A stretch of DNA of 46,251 nt from RGIG3528 sp045598045 (GCA_045598045.1 JAZLLG010000005.1:1-46251); one strand, 5' to 3'. Positions 6,679 to 15,832 are shown, counted from the stretch's first letter. A program made the numbers and translations. The notes: generated by a model not told the origin, from the letters alone.

Positions 6679-7557
6679 ATGATAAGAACAGTTAACGAGA
6701 ATGATGCTGAAAGATTGGTGGAAATATATTCATATTATGTAAAAGAAACGGCGGTATCATTTGAATATAAAGTACCTTCGGTAGAAGAATTTAAAAACAG
6801 AATCAGAACAATCGCTTCTAAGTATCCATATCTTGTATATGAAATTGATGGGGAAGTTTTAGGATATGCATACGCAAGTGCATATAGTGTGCGTGAGGCG
6901 TATAACTGGACCGCGACAACATCGATTTATATTAATAAATCCAATCGAAGACAAGGTATTGGTACAGCTCTTTATAAGGAGCTTGAAGCAAGATTATTTA
7001 ATCAGGGAATTGTAAATATTCTTGCCGGAGTAGCTTATATTGATACTGAAGATGAGTTCCTTACGCATGACAGTTATGAATTTCATAAAAAAATGAAATA
7101 TAAAGAGGTCGCGCATATGATAAAAATAGGGAAGAAATTTGATAGATGGTACGATCTTTTGTGGATGCAAAAAGTAAATGAAAGTTTGCAAGCAGAAATC
7201 ATTTTAAGTGAACTTAGTTATAATAATTCAGTTATGATTTTAGACGAGAATGGTGAGATTCATAAACAACCTATGCCTGATCCTGTTGAAGAGAAATTGA
7301 TTGTGAAGCAGGGCGACCGGGTAAAGGGGTTTGAGGTATTAGCGGTAACAGCGAATTTCATTGAATTATCATCGTCCATGGAATACACAACAGCCAATGA
7401 CGCTACGCCAAGAACGCATTTTTTTATAGAAAAGGGAGAGTGTATTAATCTGAATATGTATGGAGTATATGATGCTGTATATAGAATCTTGATTAGCTAT
7501 ATTGAAACAGTTGAGTCATCAGATGATACGAATACGGAAGGATTGTCCGGGCGGTAG
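6679..7557 (+). CDS. GNAT acetyltransferase with C-terminal extra domain
   Basis: 293 residues counted from a TTG at 6676; the ATG at 6679 directly after it is the likelier start. Residues 1-150 are a GNAT fold of the phosphinothricin-acetyltransferase kind: the early IRTVNENDAERLVEIY segment, the central VLGYAYASAY strand and the acetyl-CoA loop RRQGIGTALY at about 98. The last ~140 residues (from WYDLLWMQK) are a separate, mostly beta domain I do not recognise. GNAT proteins of this class commonly detoxify amines or antibiotics; the actual substrate is unknown. Confidence 0.75.
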   Translation: MIRTVNENDAERLVEIYSYYVKETAVSFEYKVPSVEEFKNRIRTIASKYPYLVYEIDGEVLGYAYASAYSVREAYNWTATTSIYINKSNRRQGIGTALYKELEARLFNQGIVNILAGVAYIDTEDEFLTHDSYEFHKKMKYKEVAHMIKIGKKFDRWYDLLWMQKVNESLQAEIILSELSYNNSVMILDENGEIHKQPMPDPVEEKLIVKQGDRVKGFEVLAVTANFIELSSSMEYTTANDATPRTHFFIEKGECINLNMYGVYDAVYRILISYIETVESSDDTNTEGLSGR

Positions 7558-7685
7558 AGTTAAGTTAAGTGGAACAGGAAATACAAAGCATTGTGTGAAA
7601 TTGCTTGTATCATTGACAGATAAGGATGCTGAGTGGAAAAACTGATAGCAATAAAGGCTTTGAACTGATTGGCTTTGATATGTAT

Positions 7686-7720
7686 CCTCTTTACCGGACA
7701 ACCGGTAAGGAGGACTTTTT
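7686..7720 (+). terminator. Strong rho-independent terminator
   Basis: 12-bp stem (7686-7697 with 7702-7713, one G.T pair), four-base loop and TTTTT to 7720. Ends the HD-GNAT transcript. The remaining 7558-7685 spacer shows no gene. Confidence 0.85.
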
Positions 7721-7744
7721 ATTAACTTATATTAACGGTTTTAA

Positions 7745-7773
7745 TTGACAATCGTGAATAACCGTGATAAAGT
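7745..7773 (+). promoter_or_regulatory. Possible promoter of the phosphatase fusion gene
   Basis: Perfect -35 TTGACA at 7745-7750; the best -10 at 17-nt spacing is TAAAGT (7768-7773), a weak match. The gene starts 39 nt further on. Confidence 0.4.
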
Positions 7774-7811
7774 GTGAACATGATATCGGATAATGAAGAA
7801 GGGGAAAATAT

Positions 7812-9128
7812 ATGGCGTCAAGTATTATTCATTATGCAATTACATGCGAATTGATAAAGAGCAGACAGTTTATTAATCCGGATAGACTAAAGCTGGGCTC
7901 TATCCTTGCGGATTCCGGTTATAACGGAAACAGCCATATGAAAATTTCGGTTGCCGGTGGGCATAAGAAAACTTATGATCTTGACGGCTATAGAAATCTT
8001 TATGGCAAATTGATGAAGCAGGATGACTTATATTTGGGATATTATCTTCATTTGGTTCAGGATATCATTTACAGACATTTTGTATATGATAAATATCATT
8101 GGAATCCGCTGATACCAGGCAATGTGGAAAAACTTCACAAGGATTATGCTCTCTCAAATTATTATGTTACTCAAAAGTATCAGCTGAAAAATGACCTGAA
8201 TATTCCTGCGGATTTTGACAAAGAAGACATCAATCGTATTTGTGCTTTTGACTTGACGGGTTTGGAGCAAAATATGAGTTCCTATTTTGTTCCCGTTGAG
8301 GAGGAAGACATCTTTTTCTTTACAAAAGAAATGACCGATGAATACATTGCCGAGGCAGTGGAATGCTGTATACAGGAGCTTGATAATCTCGAAAAAGAAG
8401 ACGGAGGCATGGACGGCTATATACTTGCCTGGGATAATGCTCCCAAATCAATACTTGAAGGCACCGCCAACACCAGAGACCTTGGTATGTACAGAATACA
8501 GGGTACAAAGAAATATACTGCGGCCAATCGGATTTACAGAAGCGACAGATGTGTGGCATTAAGCGCGCGTGACAGGGAACTGTTAATGAGCAGAGGCATA
8601 ACGACTGTCATTGACCTTCGGAGTATTGTCGAGGCAGAAGCGAAGCCGTCTGCCTTTGCGGGCGACAGTGAATTCCATTACCTGCATTTCCCCATAGAAG
8701 ATGGAATGAAGGTCCCTGAGAGTCTTGCGGAGGTTCCGGTATCCTATATGAAGATTGCTCATGCGGAAGGCATGAAGGATGTGTTTAAGACCATTGCAAA
8801 TGCTGAGAGCGGAGTGCTGTTTCACTGTACTGCGGGCAAGGATAGGACCGGTGTGGTAAGCGCCGTCCTTTTATCCTTGGCAGGAGTATCGGATGAGGAT
8901 ATTGTAGACGATTATGTGATTAGCCGAGAGCTTAACAGAGACAGGCTGCAAGCATTTCTGAAGAAACATCCTGAAGTTGACAAAGAAATTGTACTTGCGA
9001 ATGAAAAATCAATGATCGGATTTTTGGAAAAGTTTAAGGAAAAGCATAATACAGTGGAGCAATATCTGTCAGAATTGGGTCTGACAGATACGGAAATAAC
9101 CAAATTAAAAGATAAACTCGGAAAATAA
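7812..9128 (+). CDS. Zinc-phospholipase-like / tyrosine phosphatase fusion protein
   Basis: 438 residues, two parts. Residues 1-205 resemble the zinc-dependent phospholipase C-like family (opening SSIIHYAITCELIK, later histidine-rich YYLHLVQDIIYRHF), a group often annotated as hydrolase and of uncertain substrate. Residues about 215-438 are a tyrosine/dual-specificity phosphatase of the Y_phosphatase3 type: TRDLG near 222, TVIDLRS near 263, and the P-loop HCTAGKDRTG with nucleophile C339 and R345. Neither part has a signal peptide, so it acts in the cytoplasm. The DeoR-type regulator gene follows after 24 nt. Both catalytic parts look complete; what joins the two activities is not known. Confidence 0.75.
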   Translation: MASSIIHYAITCELIKSRQFINPDRLKLGSILADSGYNGNSHMKISVAGGHKKTYDLDGYRNLYGKLMKQDDLYLGYYLHLVQDIIYRHFVYDKYHWNPLIPGNVEKLHKDYALSNYYVTQKYQLKNDLNIPADFDKEDINRICAFDLTGLEQNMSSYFVPVEEEDIFFFTKEMTDEYIAEAVECCIQELDNLEKEDGGMDGYILAWDNAPKSILEGTANTRDLGMYRIQGTKKYTAANRIYRSDRCVALSARDRELLMSRGITTVIDLRSIVEAEAKPSAFAGDSEFHYLHFPIEDGMKVPESLAEVPVSYMKIAHAEGMKDVFKTIANAESGVLFHCTAGKDRTGVVSAVLLSLAGVSDEDIVDDYVISRELNRDRLQAFLKKHPEVDKEIVLANEKSMIGFLEKFKEKHNTVEQYLSELGLTDTEITKLKDKLGK

Positions 9129-9152
9129 ATCAGACAGGCATAAGGTGAGGAT

Positions 9153-9929
9153 ATGTTTATAGAAGAAAGACATCAGAAAATAATAGAAATATTGAATACG
9201 GATGGACGTATTTCCTGCTCAAGGATTCAGGAATTATTTCATGTAAGCTATGATTCGGCGAAACGTGATTTGAGGATACTTGAAGAAAAGGGCTTATTAA
9301 AAAGAACACATGGAGGTGCGCTTCCGATTCGTCAGGTGGCCAATTGCAGACCGGCAAAGATGACTTGTAAGGATTTTGAGTTTGTTAAGGATAATTACAA
9401 AGCCATCGCTCTAAAGGCAGTTTCTATGATTGAGAATAATGATGTAATATTCATTACCTCCGCAACCGTAGGTTACTTTATGGCACAGAATTTATCGGAT
9501 GATATCAGACTGAGGGTTGTGACCAATTCTATTGTAATAGCTGAGGAATTGAGAACAAGAGACAATATAGATGTAATTATGCTGGGTGGAGAAATGGATC
9601 ATAAGGGAAATTGTTATGATGCTATTGCGACCGAAATGATTAAAAAAATGAGATTTGATAAATGCTTTATTACATCAGCGGCTATAAGCGCAGAATTTGG
9701 TTTATCTATTCAAAGAACAGGAGCTATTTCTTTTTGGAATGAACTAATTAACAGCTCAAAGAAAACGATAGGTTTGTATCCGACAGAAAAAATCGGTTAT
9801 GAATCTATAGTAAGTATTTGCTCTGCGAACAGGCTGGACACTTTGATAACCGATTGGGATGCTTGTGAGGAAGATATACACAAATTTGATGAACAAGGGA
9901 TTGAAGTGGTTGTTGTCGAAAAAGAATAG
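9153..9929 (+). CDS. DeoR/GlpR-family transcriptional regulator
   Basis: 258 residues. N-terminal winged helix at about 1-57 (RHQKIIEILNTDGRISCSRI, then SYDSAKRDLRILEEKG and the wing THGGALP) followed by a DeoR C-terminal sensor domain (TNSIVIAEEL, MLGGEMDHKGN) that in this family binds phosphorylated sugars. The gene sits 24 nt after the phosphatase fusion and may regulate it. The nearest downstream feature is a gene remnant, so it probably ends this operon. Confidence 0.85.
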   Translation: MFIEERHQKIIEILNTDGRISCSRIQELFHVSYDSAKRDLRILEEKGLLKRTHGGALPIRQVANCRPAKMTCKDFEFVKDNYKAIALKAVSMIENNDVIFITSATVGYFMAQNLSDDIRLRVVTNSIVIAEELRTRDNIDVIMLGGEMDHKGNCYDAIATEMIKKMRFDKCFITSAAISAEFGLSIQRTGAISFWNELINSSKKTIGLYPTEKIGYESIVSICSANRLDTLITDWDACEEDIHKFDEQGIEVVVVEKE

Positions 9930-9963
9930 AGAAAGGAAAGAGCTAATATGGAGGTAGTGATTT

Positions 9964-10023
9964 ATGAACGAATATAAACTCATACATTTACCTAAGGAAC
10001 AATGGAAGGGAACTCCCATTATG
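9964..10023 (+). pseudogene. Remnant of a GNAT gene, first ~20 codons only
   Basis: A good GGAGG and ATG start a frame reading MNEYKLIHLPKEQWKGTPI, which resembles the opening of a family of clostridial GNAT acetyltransferases. After about residue 19-20 the family pattern stops; the open frame carries on to 10134 through terminator sequence as meaningless protein. Most of the gene is therefore missing. Identification rests on recall of the family's N-terminus and is moderate. Confidence 0.5.
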
Positions 10024-10055
10024 ATGGTCACCGAGCTTTGGGTAAGCGACTTGTT

Positions 10056-10090
10056 ACATCTCCAAATTCTAACTTCGAGGTGTTTTTTTT
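10056..10090 (+). terminator. Terminator-like hairpin after the GNAT remnant
   Basis: Arms ACATCTC (10056-10062) and GAGGTGT (10077-10083) with one G.T pair and a 14-base loop, followed by eight Ts. It may be the terminator of the lost gene. Confidence 0.55.
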
Positions 10091-10098
10091 CAGTTTCA

Positions 10099-10130
10099 GG
10101 CTCTGCAGAAATGCAGAGTCTTTTATTTTT
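10099..10130 (+). terminator. Second terminator before the RiPP cluster
   Basis: 9-bp stem (10099-10107 with 10112-10120, one G.T pair), four-base loop, then TTTTATTTTT. Two terminators in a row insulate the cluster from the left. Confidence 0.85.
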
Positions 10131-10181
10131 ATGAAATAAACTTGAAGAAAGGCTGAAATCGGTCCTTTTGCATTTTTTTTC

Positions 10182-10190
10182 TGATATACT
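10182..10190 (+). promoter_or_regulatory. Probable extended -10 promoter of the RiPP cluster
   Basis: TGATATACT, an extended -10, about 60 nt before the first gene; the -35 region is poor (GTCCTT), which suggests weak or activator-dependent transcription. A T-rich run lies just upstream of the -10. Confidence 0.5.
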
Positions 10191-10250
10191 GTCTGTTACC
10201 AATCTAAAATTGAGTGTGAAGAAAACATACAGATGAAAGGGATATCGTCT

Positions 10251-10547
10251 ATGACAATACTGAAAGAACAAAATGCCAATAATTTGACATTAACATTGGA
10301 AGGCCGTTTGGACACAACGACATCTCCGGATTTGGAAGCTGTTCTCGAGAATGAACTTACAGATACAGCAGAACTTATTTTCGATTTTAATCATTTGGAA
10401 TACATATCATCTGCAGGACTCCGTGTTTTACTGGCGGCGCAGAAGAAGATGAATACCCGGGGAACGATGATTATCCGCAATGTGTGTGAAAGTGTTCGTG
10501 AAGTATTCGAAATCACCGGCTTTTCTGATATTTTGACGATTCAATAA
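10251..10547 (+). CDS. STAS-domain anti-sigma factor antagonist
   Basis: 98 residues from the ATG at 10251, chosen over 10233 because AAAGGGA lies at 10236-10242 and the STAS fold starts right after it. The fold is complete: an opening strand pair (LTLTLEGRLDTTTSPDLE), the conserved LIFDFNHLEYISSAGLRVLL with the serine that anti-sigma kinases phosphorylate in SpoIIAA/RsbV, and the last helix EVFEITGFSDIL. No partner kinase or anti-sigma gene is in view. It is the first gene of the RiPP operon and may couple the cluster to a sigma-factor switch (inference). Confidence 0.85.
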   Translation: MTILKEQNANNLTLTLEGRLDTTTSPDLEAVLENELTDTAELIFDFNHLEYISSAGLRVLLAAQKKMNTRGTMIIRNVCESVREVFEITGFSDILTIQ

Positions 10548-10631
10548 TTCGAGTTGCAGGCAGCGTAAACGCTGAAGTATGGCTTCTGCATGCAAAGGAA
10601 GAAAAGATTACCATATAGGAGTGGAACTAAA

Positions 10632-11051
10632 ATGAGCGAAGAGATATTCAGAAAAAAAAGTTTGGATAAGGTTAAATCACCCGAAAATCTCGATGATTAT
10701 ATTCATGTATCCAATCCCGGAGTATGGCTTTTGTTGATTAGTATTATCATTCTCCTGGCCGGGGCTTGCATCTGGGGTGCCTTCGGCCATATTGACAGTA
10801 CCGCACCTGCAACGATTCACGCCGAAGGCGGGAAAGTAACCTGCTTTGTGGCAAATGAAGATATCACCTCCGTACATGAAGGAATGACTGTAAGGTTTGA
10901 CGGGTTTGAAGCTGTTATTGCCGAAATCGGTGAAAAGGATGAGTCGGGATACGCCTGCGTACTTCAATTGAATCAGACGGTTTCAGACGGTTTTTACGAG
11001 GGAAAAATAATTATCGAAAGCGTTAACCCGTTATCTTTTGTTTTGAATTGA
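10632..11051 (+). CDS. Short HlyD-like NHLP bacteriocin secretion protein
   Basis: 139 residues from the ATG at 10632 (TAGGAG upstream; an upstream ATG at 10590 lacks a site). One membrane helix at about 33-53 (VWLLLISIIILLAGACIWGAF), then HIDSTAPATIHAEGG, the start of a membrane-fusion barrel, and a beta-rich tail. NHLP-system secretion proteins usually have over 200 residues with a coiled-coil hairpin; here the hairpin is missing and the protein ends after the beta region. It stands 10 nt before the transporter gene and presumably assists it at the membrane. Confidence 0.75.
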   Translation: MSEEIFRKKSLDKVKSPENLDDYIHVSNPGVWLLLISIIILLAGACIWGAFGHIDSTAPATIHAEGGKVTCFVANEDITSVHEGMTVRFDGFEAVIAEIGEKDESGYACVLQLNQTVSDGFYEGKIIIESVNPLSFVLN

Positions 11052-11061
11052 GGAATCTGAC

Positions 11062-13233
11062 ATGGCAAAAAAAATCAAAAAGCCAATCATAAAAGGTGTT
11101 GCCAAGGTTCCTGTTGTTATGCAGCTGGAAGCGCTGGAGTGCGGTGCGGCAAGTCTTTGCATGATTCTGGCCTATTACAATAAATGGATACCGCTCGAAC
11201 AGGTTCGGGAGGACTGCGGTGTGTCACGTGACGGCTCCAATGCCCGTAATGTATTGAAAGCCGCACGTTTTTACGGCATGGATGCAAAAGGCTACCGCTA
11301 CGAGCCGGAAAAGCTGAGGGAGCAAGGTAAGTTCCCTTGCATTATTCATTGGAATTTCAACCATTTCGTGGTGCTTGACGGCTTTAAGGGGGGCAAAGCT
11401 TATCTGAATGACCCTGCAAAAGGCGCCTATAGCGTTCCTATGAGTGTTTTTGACGATTCATTTACCGGCATCTGTATGCTATTTGAACCGACTGATACAT
11501 TTACTCCGTCCGGAAAGCCCAAAAGTATACTTTCATTTGCTGCCAAACGGTTGAAAGGAACCGGTGCAGCAATGGCATTTACCGTGCTCACGGGTATTGT
11601 TGCGGCTTTGATGGGACTTGTTCAGCCGGCATTTTCACGTGTGTTTCTCGACCGTCTGCTTACGGGAAAAGATCTTGCCTGGACGACAGGATTTCTCCTG
11701 TTTCTCGGTGTGTTCAATCTGATACAGATTGTGATGTCGGCTCTGCAGGCTGTCTATTCGCTTCGCATCAACGGAAAAATGGCAGCGGCAGGCAACGCTT
11801 CCTATATGTGGAAGGTACTTAAAATGCCGATGAAGTTTTTCTCCCAACGTATGGCGGGAGATATCCAGGGACGACAAGGCTCCAATGCATCTATCGCCAA
11901 AACGTTGATTGGCACATTTGCGCCGCTTCTGCTCAATGCATTCATGATGGTGTTCTATTTCGTTGTTATGGTCCGCTACAGTGTGCTCCTCACCGTCATC
12001 GGACTTACCTCTCTGGCAGTCAATACGTTTATTTCAAGATATATATCTAAAAGGCGTATCAATGTAACCAGAGTATCAATGAGGGACAGCGCAAAACTCT
12101 CCGCAGCTACGGTTGCAGGAATCGAAATGATTGAGACAATCAAGGCTTCCGGTGCGGAAAACGGTTACTTCAAAAAATGGTCAGGATATCAGGCAAGTGT
12201 TAATACGCAGCAGGTGAAGTTCCTGAAGGTGAATCAATACCTTGGAATGATTCCGCAATTCGTTTCGACCCTTGCCAATAATGCCGTACTATTCCTTGGC
12301 GTGTGGCTGACTATGCAGGGCCATTTCACAGTTGGTATGATTATGGCTTTTCAGGGCTTCCTTTCATCCTTCATGGCCCCTGCCATGACAATGGTATCGG
12401 CAGGCCAGACTTTGCAGGAAATGCGCACACAGATGGAGCGTGTGGATGATGTCATGGAGTATCCGGATGATGCGGTTTTTGCTGACAGCAGCAGTGATAA
12501 CGAGATGAAAAAACTATCCGGAAATATTGAGATAAATGACCTTGTGTTTGGCTATTCTCCGCTTGCCGAACCGCTGATTAAAGGCTTCAACATGAGCTTA
12601 AAACCCGGCAAAAGCGTCGCCATTGTAGGCGGCTCAGGCTGTGGCAAATCTACTATGTCCAAGCTGATTGCCGGCTTATACCGGCCGTGGAGCGGTGAAA
12701 TACTGTTTGACGGAAAGCCTATGTCGCAGATTTCGAAAAGCATATTCCGCGGCTCACTTGCGGTTGTAGATCAGGATATTATTCTTTTTGAGGATACTAT
12801 AGCAAATAATATCAAAATGTGGGATGACAGTATTGAGGATTTTGAGATGATTCTTGCTGCCAATGATGCGCAGATTCACGAGGATATCATGCAACGCCCC
12901 AAAGGGTACATGCATAAGCTGATTGAAGGTGGAAAAGATTTCTCCGGCGGACAAAGGCAAAGAATAGAAATTGCCCGTGCCCTCGCACAGGACCCGACCA
13001 TTGTCATTTTGGATGAAGCGACGAGTGCACTGGATGCCAAAACCGAATATGAAGTCGTCAAGGCAATTCGTGACAGAGGCATTACGTGCATCGTGATTGC
13101 ACACAGACTTTCCACTATCCGCTCCTGCGATGAGATTATCGTGATGGAACAGGGCGAAATCAAGGACCGCGGAACTCACAAGGAACTTATGGAAAACAGC
13201 AGGATCTACCGTGATCTTGTCAGTGCGGAATAG
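11062..13233 (+). CDS. NHLP-family ABC exporter with C39 leader peptidase
   Basis: 723 residues. Residues about 15-140 are a C39 peptidase: catalytic C27 (LECGAASL), H101 (FNHFVVLDGF) and D117 (LNDPAKG) are all present, so it should cut leaders after a double-glycine-type motif. A six-helix ABC membrane domain spans about 155-450, and the ATPase at about 480-720 has Walker A GGSGCGKST, the signature FSGGQRQR and Walker B VILDEATSALD. It would remove the leaders of the six precursors listed below and export the products. 14 nt separate it from the second transporter, with which it probably forms a heterodimer. Confidence 0.9.
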   Translation: MAKKIKKPIIKGVAKVPVVMQLEALECGAASLCMILAYYNKWIPLEQVREDCGVSRDGSNARNVLKAARFYGMDAKGYRYEPEKLREQGKFPCIIHWNFNHFVVLDGFKGGKAYLNDPAKGAYSVPMSVFDDSFTGICMLFEPTDTFTPSGKPKSILSFAAKRLKGTGAAMAFTVLTGIVAALMGLVQPAFSRVFLDRLLTGKDLAWTTGFLLFLGVFNLIQIVMSALQAVYSLRINGKMAAAGNASYMWKVLKMPMKFFSQRMAGDIQGRQGSNASIAKTLIGTFAPLLLNAFMMVFYFVVMVRYSVLLTVIGLTSLAVNTFISRYISKRRINVTRVSMRDSAKLSAATVAGIEMIETIKASGAENGYFKKWSGYQASVNTQQVKFLKVNQYLGMIPQFVSTLANNAVLFLGVWLTMQGHFTVGMIMAFQGFLSSFMAPAMTMVSAGQTLQEMRTQMERVDDVMEYPDDAVFADSSSDNEMKKLSGNIEINDLVFGYSPLAEPLIKGFNMSLKPGKSVAIVGGSGCGKSTMSKLIAGLYRPWSGEILFDGKPMSQISKSIFRGSLAVVDQDIILFEDTIANNIKMWDDSIEDFEMILAANDAQIHEDIMQRPKGYMHKLIEGGKDFSGGQRQRIEIARALAQDPTIVILDEATSALDAKTEYEVVKAIRDRGITCIVIAHRLSTIRSCDEIIVMEQGEIKDRGTHKELMENSRIYRDLVSAE

Positions 13234-13247
13234 GGAGGTGTCTTGAT

Positions 13248-15440
13248 ATGAGCTGGTTTGAAGAACAACTGCGCTATCGGGAACGGTCCGATCAGGCTGA
13301 TTTCGAGGATGCCATCGATTCCATTGCAAATGCGGTCATGGGGACACGTCTTCGAGACGCACTCAGTCAGAATGAAATTGCCGGTTCCGCTATTGAAACA
13401 ATATTGAAATTTTATCACTTTAAAGCCAAGACAGACGAGCTGCCGCCGATAATAAAGACTGTGGATGAACAGATTGAATATCGGATGCGTCCCTTTGGTA
13501 TAAAAAGCCGCAGAGTAACGCTGGAAAAAGGCTGGTACGAGCACGCTGTCGGTGCCATGCTTGGTACCATGAAGGAAGACGGGACTGCGGTTGCGCTGAT
13601 TCCCGGAAAGATTTCAGGATACCTTCTGATTAATTTTAAGTCCGAAAAACAGATTAGGCTGAACAGAAAGACGGAAGGAATGCTTGACAAAGAGGCTGTA
13701 TGTTTCTATGAGCCGCTACCGCAAAAGGCACTGACTATGGCGGATCTGCTGAAATTTATGGTACAGCAGTTAAGTGTTTCGGACATTGTTTTGTATTTGC
13801 TTTTGATGGGGCTGTCTGCCGCATTGGGACTGCTCTCTCCGCTGTTTACAAGATGGTTGTTCGGAGATGTGCTCGAGTCCGGAAGCCTTACGGTATTGCT
13901 TTCTCTTGCCGTGTTTATGGTTTGCTTTTCGATAAGCCGGCTTTGCTTCAGTGCATTTCAGGGGCTTGTCAATTCACGCGTGGGCATCAAGCAGAATGTT
14001 GCGGTACAGGCGGCGGTGATGAACCGTATTGTTAGTCTGCCACCTGCATTTTTCAAAAAATACGCATCCGGCGAGCTGTTTCAGCGAGCGAGTTATGTAC
14101 AGTCACTTTGTACGACTATGTTTAACACTATTGGTATAACGGGACTGACATCGATGTTCTCTTTGATTTATATAGGTCAGATTTTTGCCTTTGCGCCGTC
14201 TCTTGTCGTACCGTCTCTCGTAATCACGATTGCGACAATCGGTCTTTCTCTGCTTACCACCTTCGCGCAGATAAAAATAACCCGAGAGAAAATGGAAGTT
14301 TCCGCAAAGACAAGCGGAATGACTTATTCAACAATCACGGGCATTCAGAAAATCAAACTTGCCGGTGCAGAGAAGAGAATGTTTTCACGTTGGGCAAGGC
14401 AATACGCCAAAGAGGCGCAGCTTGAATATAATCCTCCGGCCTTCATTAAACTAAGCGGAACGATCAATCTGGCGCTATCTCTTGTCGGCACGATGATTCT
14501 TTATGCAACGGCAATAAAGAGCGGTATCGGTGTTGCCGATTATTATGCCTTTAACACTGCATACGGTATGGTTTCATCGGCATTTATGTCCGTAGTGTCC
14601 ATAGCTGTTACGGTTGCAAACATTCGGCCTGCCCTCGAAATGGCAAAACCGATTATGGAAGCAGAACCTGAAGCTCACGACGACAAAGAGATCATTACTT
14701 CTCTTCGCGGAGGTATTGAACTGTCTCACGTATCCTTCCGATACGATGAATCCATGCCTAATGTAATTGATGACCTTTCGCTTGCGATTAAACCGGGCGA
14801 GTATCTTGCCATTGTCGGTTCCACAGGCTGCGGCAAAAGCACGCTGATGAGACTCCTGCTGGGTTTTGAAACACCACAAAAGGGCAGCATCTTTTTCGAC
14901 AAAAAAGATATTGCAAGAATCGATCTTGAATCTCTCAGAAGTAAGATAGGCTCAGTTATGCAGGACGGGAAGCTTTTCCTCGGAGACATATATTCCAATA
15001 TCGTTATTACAGCACCTGAACTTGGAATGGATGCGGCGTGGAAAGCTGCAGAGATTGCTTCTGTTGCCGACGATATACATGCGATGCCCATGGGAATGAA
15101 CACAATTATTTGTGAGGGTCAGGGAGGTATATCCGGCGGTCAGAAACAACGGCTTATGATTGCCCGTGCCGTTGCCCCGGAACCGAAGATATTGATGTTT
15201 GACGAGGCAACAAGCGCTCTTGATAATATTACGCAACGAAAAGTATCCGAAGCCATTGATACCCTTAAATGTACAAGAATTGTTATCGCGCATCGTCTTT
15301 CCACGATTCAGCATGCAGACCGCATTATTTATCTTGATGGTGGAAAAATCGTGGAAGAAGGAACCTATGAGGAGCTGATTGCAAAGAACGGATATTTTGC
15401 AAAGCTCGTGGAGCGGCAACGCCTGGATGTTGAGGACTAA
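13248..15440 (+). CDS. NHLP-family ABC transporter, second subunit without peptidase
   Basis: 730 residues. The first ~150 residues have no C39 peptidase; they match the N-terminal regulatory part of the second NHLP transporter type. Membrane helices run from about 175 to 440, and the ATPase at about 490-725 has Walker A GSTGCGKST, the signature ISGGQKQR and Walker B LMFDEATSALD. Both ATPases look active, so neither half is a degenerate site. Adjacent to and co-directional with the peptidase-bearing exporter; AGGGAGG before its ATG. Confidence 0.9.
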   Translation: MSWFEEQLRYRERSDQADFEDAIDSIANAVMGTRLRDALSQNEIAGSAIETILKFYHFKAKTDELPPIIKTVDEQIEYRMRPFGIKSRRVTLEKGWYEHAVGAMLGTMKEDGTAVALIPGKISGYLLINFKSEKQIRLNRKTEGMLDKEAVCFYEPLPQKALTMADLLKFMVQQLSVSDIVLYLLLMGLSAALGLLSPLFTRWLFGDVLESGSLTVLLSLAVFMVCFSISRLCFSAFQGLVNSRVGIKQNVAVQAAVMNRIVSLPPAFFKKYASGELFQRASYVQSLCTTMFNTIGITGLTSMFSLIYIGQIFAFAPSLVVPSLVITIATIGLSLLTTFAQIKITREKMEVSAKTSGMTYSTITGIQKIKLAGAEKRMFSRWARQYAKEAQLEYNPPAFIKLSGTINLALSLVGTMILYATAIKSGIGVADYYAFNTAYGMVSSAFMSVVSIAVTVANIRPALEMAKPIMEAEPEAHDDKEIITSLRGGIELSHVSFRYDESMPNVIDDLSLAIKPGEYLAIVGSTGCGKSTLMRLLLGFETPQKGSIFFDKKDIARIDLESLRSKIGSVMQDGKLFLGDIYSNIVITAPELGMDAAWKAAEIASVADDIHAMPMGMNTIICEGQGGISGGQKQRLMIARAVAPEPKILMFDEATSALDNITQRKVSEAIDTLKCTRIVIAHRLSTIQHADRIIYLDGGKIVEEGTYEELIAKNGYFAKLVERQRLDVED

Positions 15441-15481
15441 CCCGAATATTCGGAATAATTATTTATGAACGAGGTGCACTT

Positions 15482-15832
15482 GTGAAAACATTTGAAGAAT
15501 TTATGAAAGCTCTTGAAACCGACGACGCATTGAAAGCCAAGGTAAAAGAAGCACTTGTAAGCGGTGAAGTAAAAAGCGAAGAAGTAAAGATTGACATGCT
15601 CGTCAAAATAGCCGCCGAAAACGGCTTTAATGTGAGCGTAGAGGATTTTTCAAAGCGGCAGTCAGCCGTCCGGGAACTGGACGATGATGAATTGAAGCTG
15701 ATTACCGGTGCAGGTGTAGAGTTTTGCATTTTTGATTATGGCTGCGGCTTTGTGTGGAACACCTGTGTTGTCAGCGACGAATCAGTTTGTAACCACCTTC
15801 AGACCAGTTGTAATAATAATCTGTTTGATTAA
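15482..15832 (+). CDS. Nif11-like RiPP precursor A1
   Basis: 116 residues from a GTG start (GAGG at 15471-15474, 7-nt spacing; the two paralogs next to it start at the same residue). Residues 1-77 form a Nif11-type leader: acidic, helical, with the conserved KTFEEFMKALETDDALK opening and an end DDDELKLITGA at 67-77, where a C39 peptidase would cut. The core of about 39 residues has five cysteines, three of them in C-x5-C-x6-C (CIFDYGC, then NTC). The pattern recurs in A2 and A3. Radical SAM enzyme 1 downstream is the likely modifier, which would form thioether links on these cysteines (inference). Confidence 0.85.
   Translation: MKTFEEFMKALETDDALKAKVKEALVSGEVKSEEVKIDMLVKIAAENGFNVSVEDFSKRQSAVRELDDDELKLITGAGVEFCIFDYGCGFVWNTCVVSDESVCNHLQTSCNNNLFD

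Noticed and set aside
10677..10967. Minus-strand frames across the RiPP transporter genes (here and up to 15.4 kb)
   Set aside because: They run opposite to long genes with clear families, have no start signals and no familiar residues.
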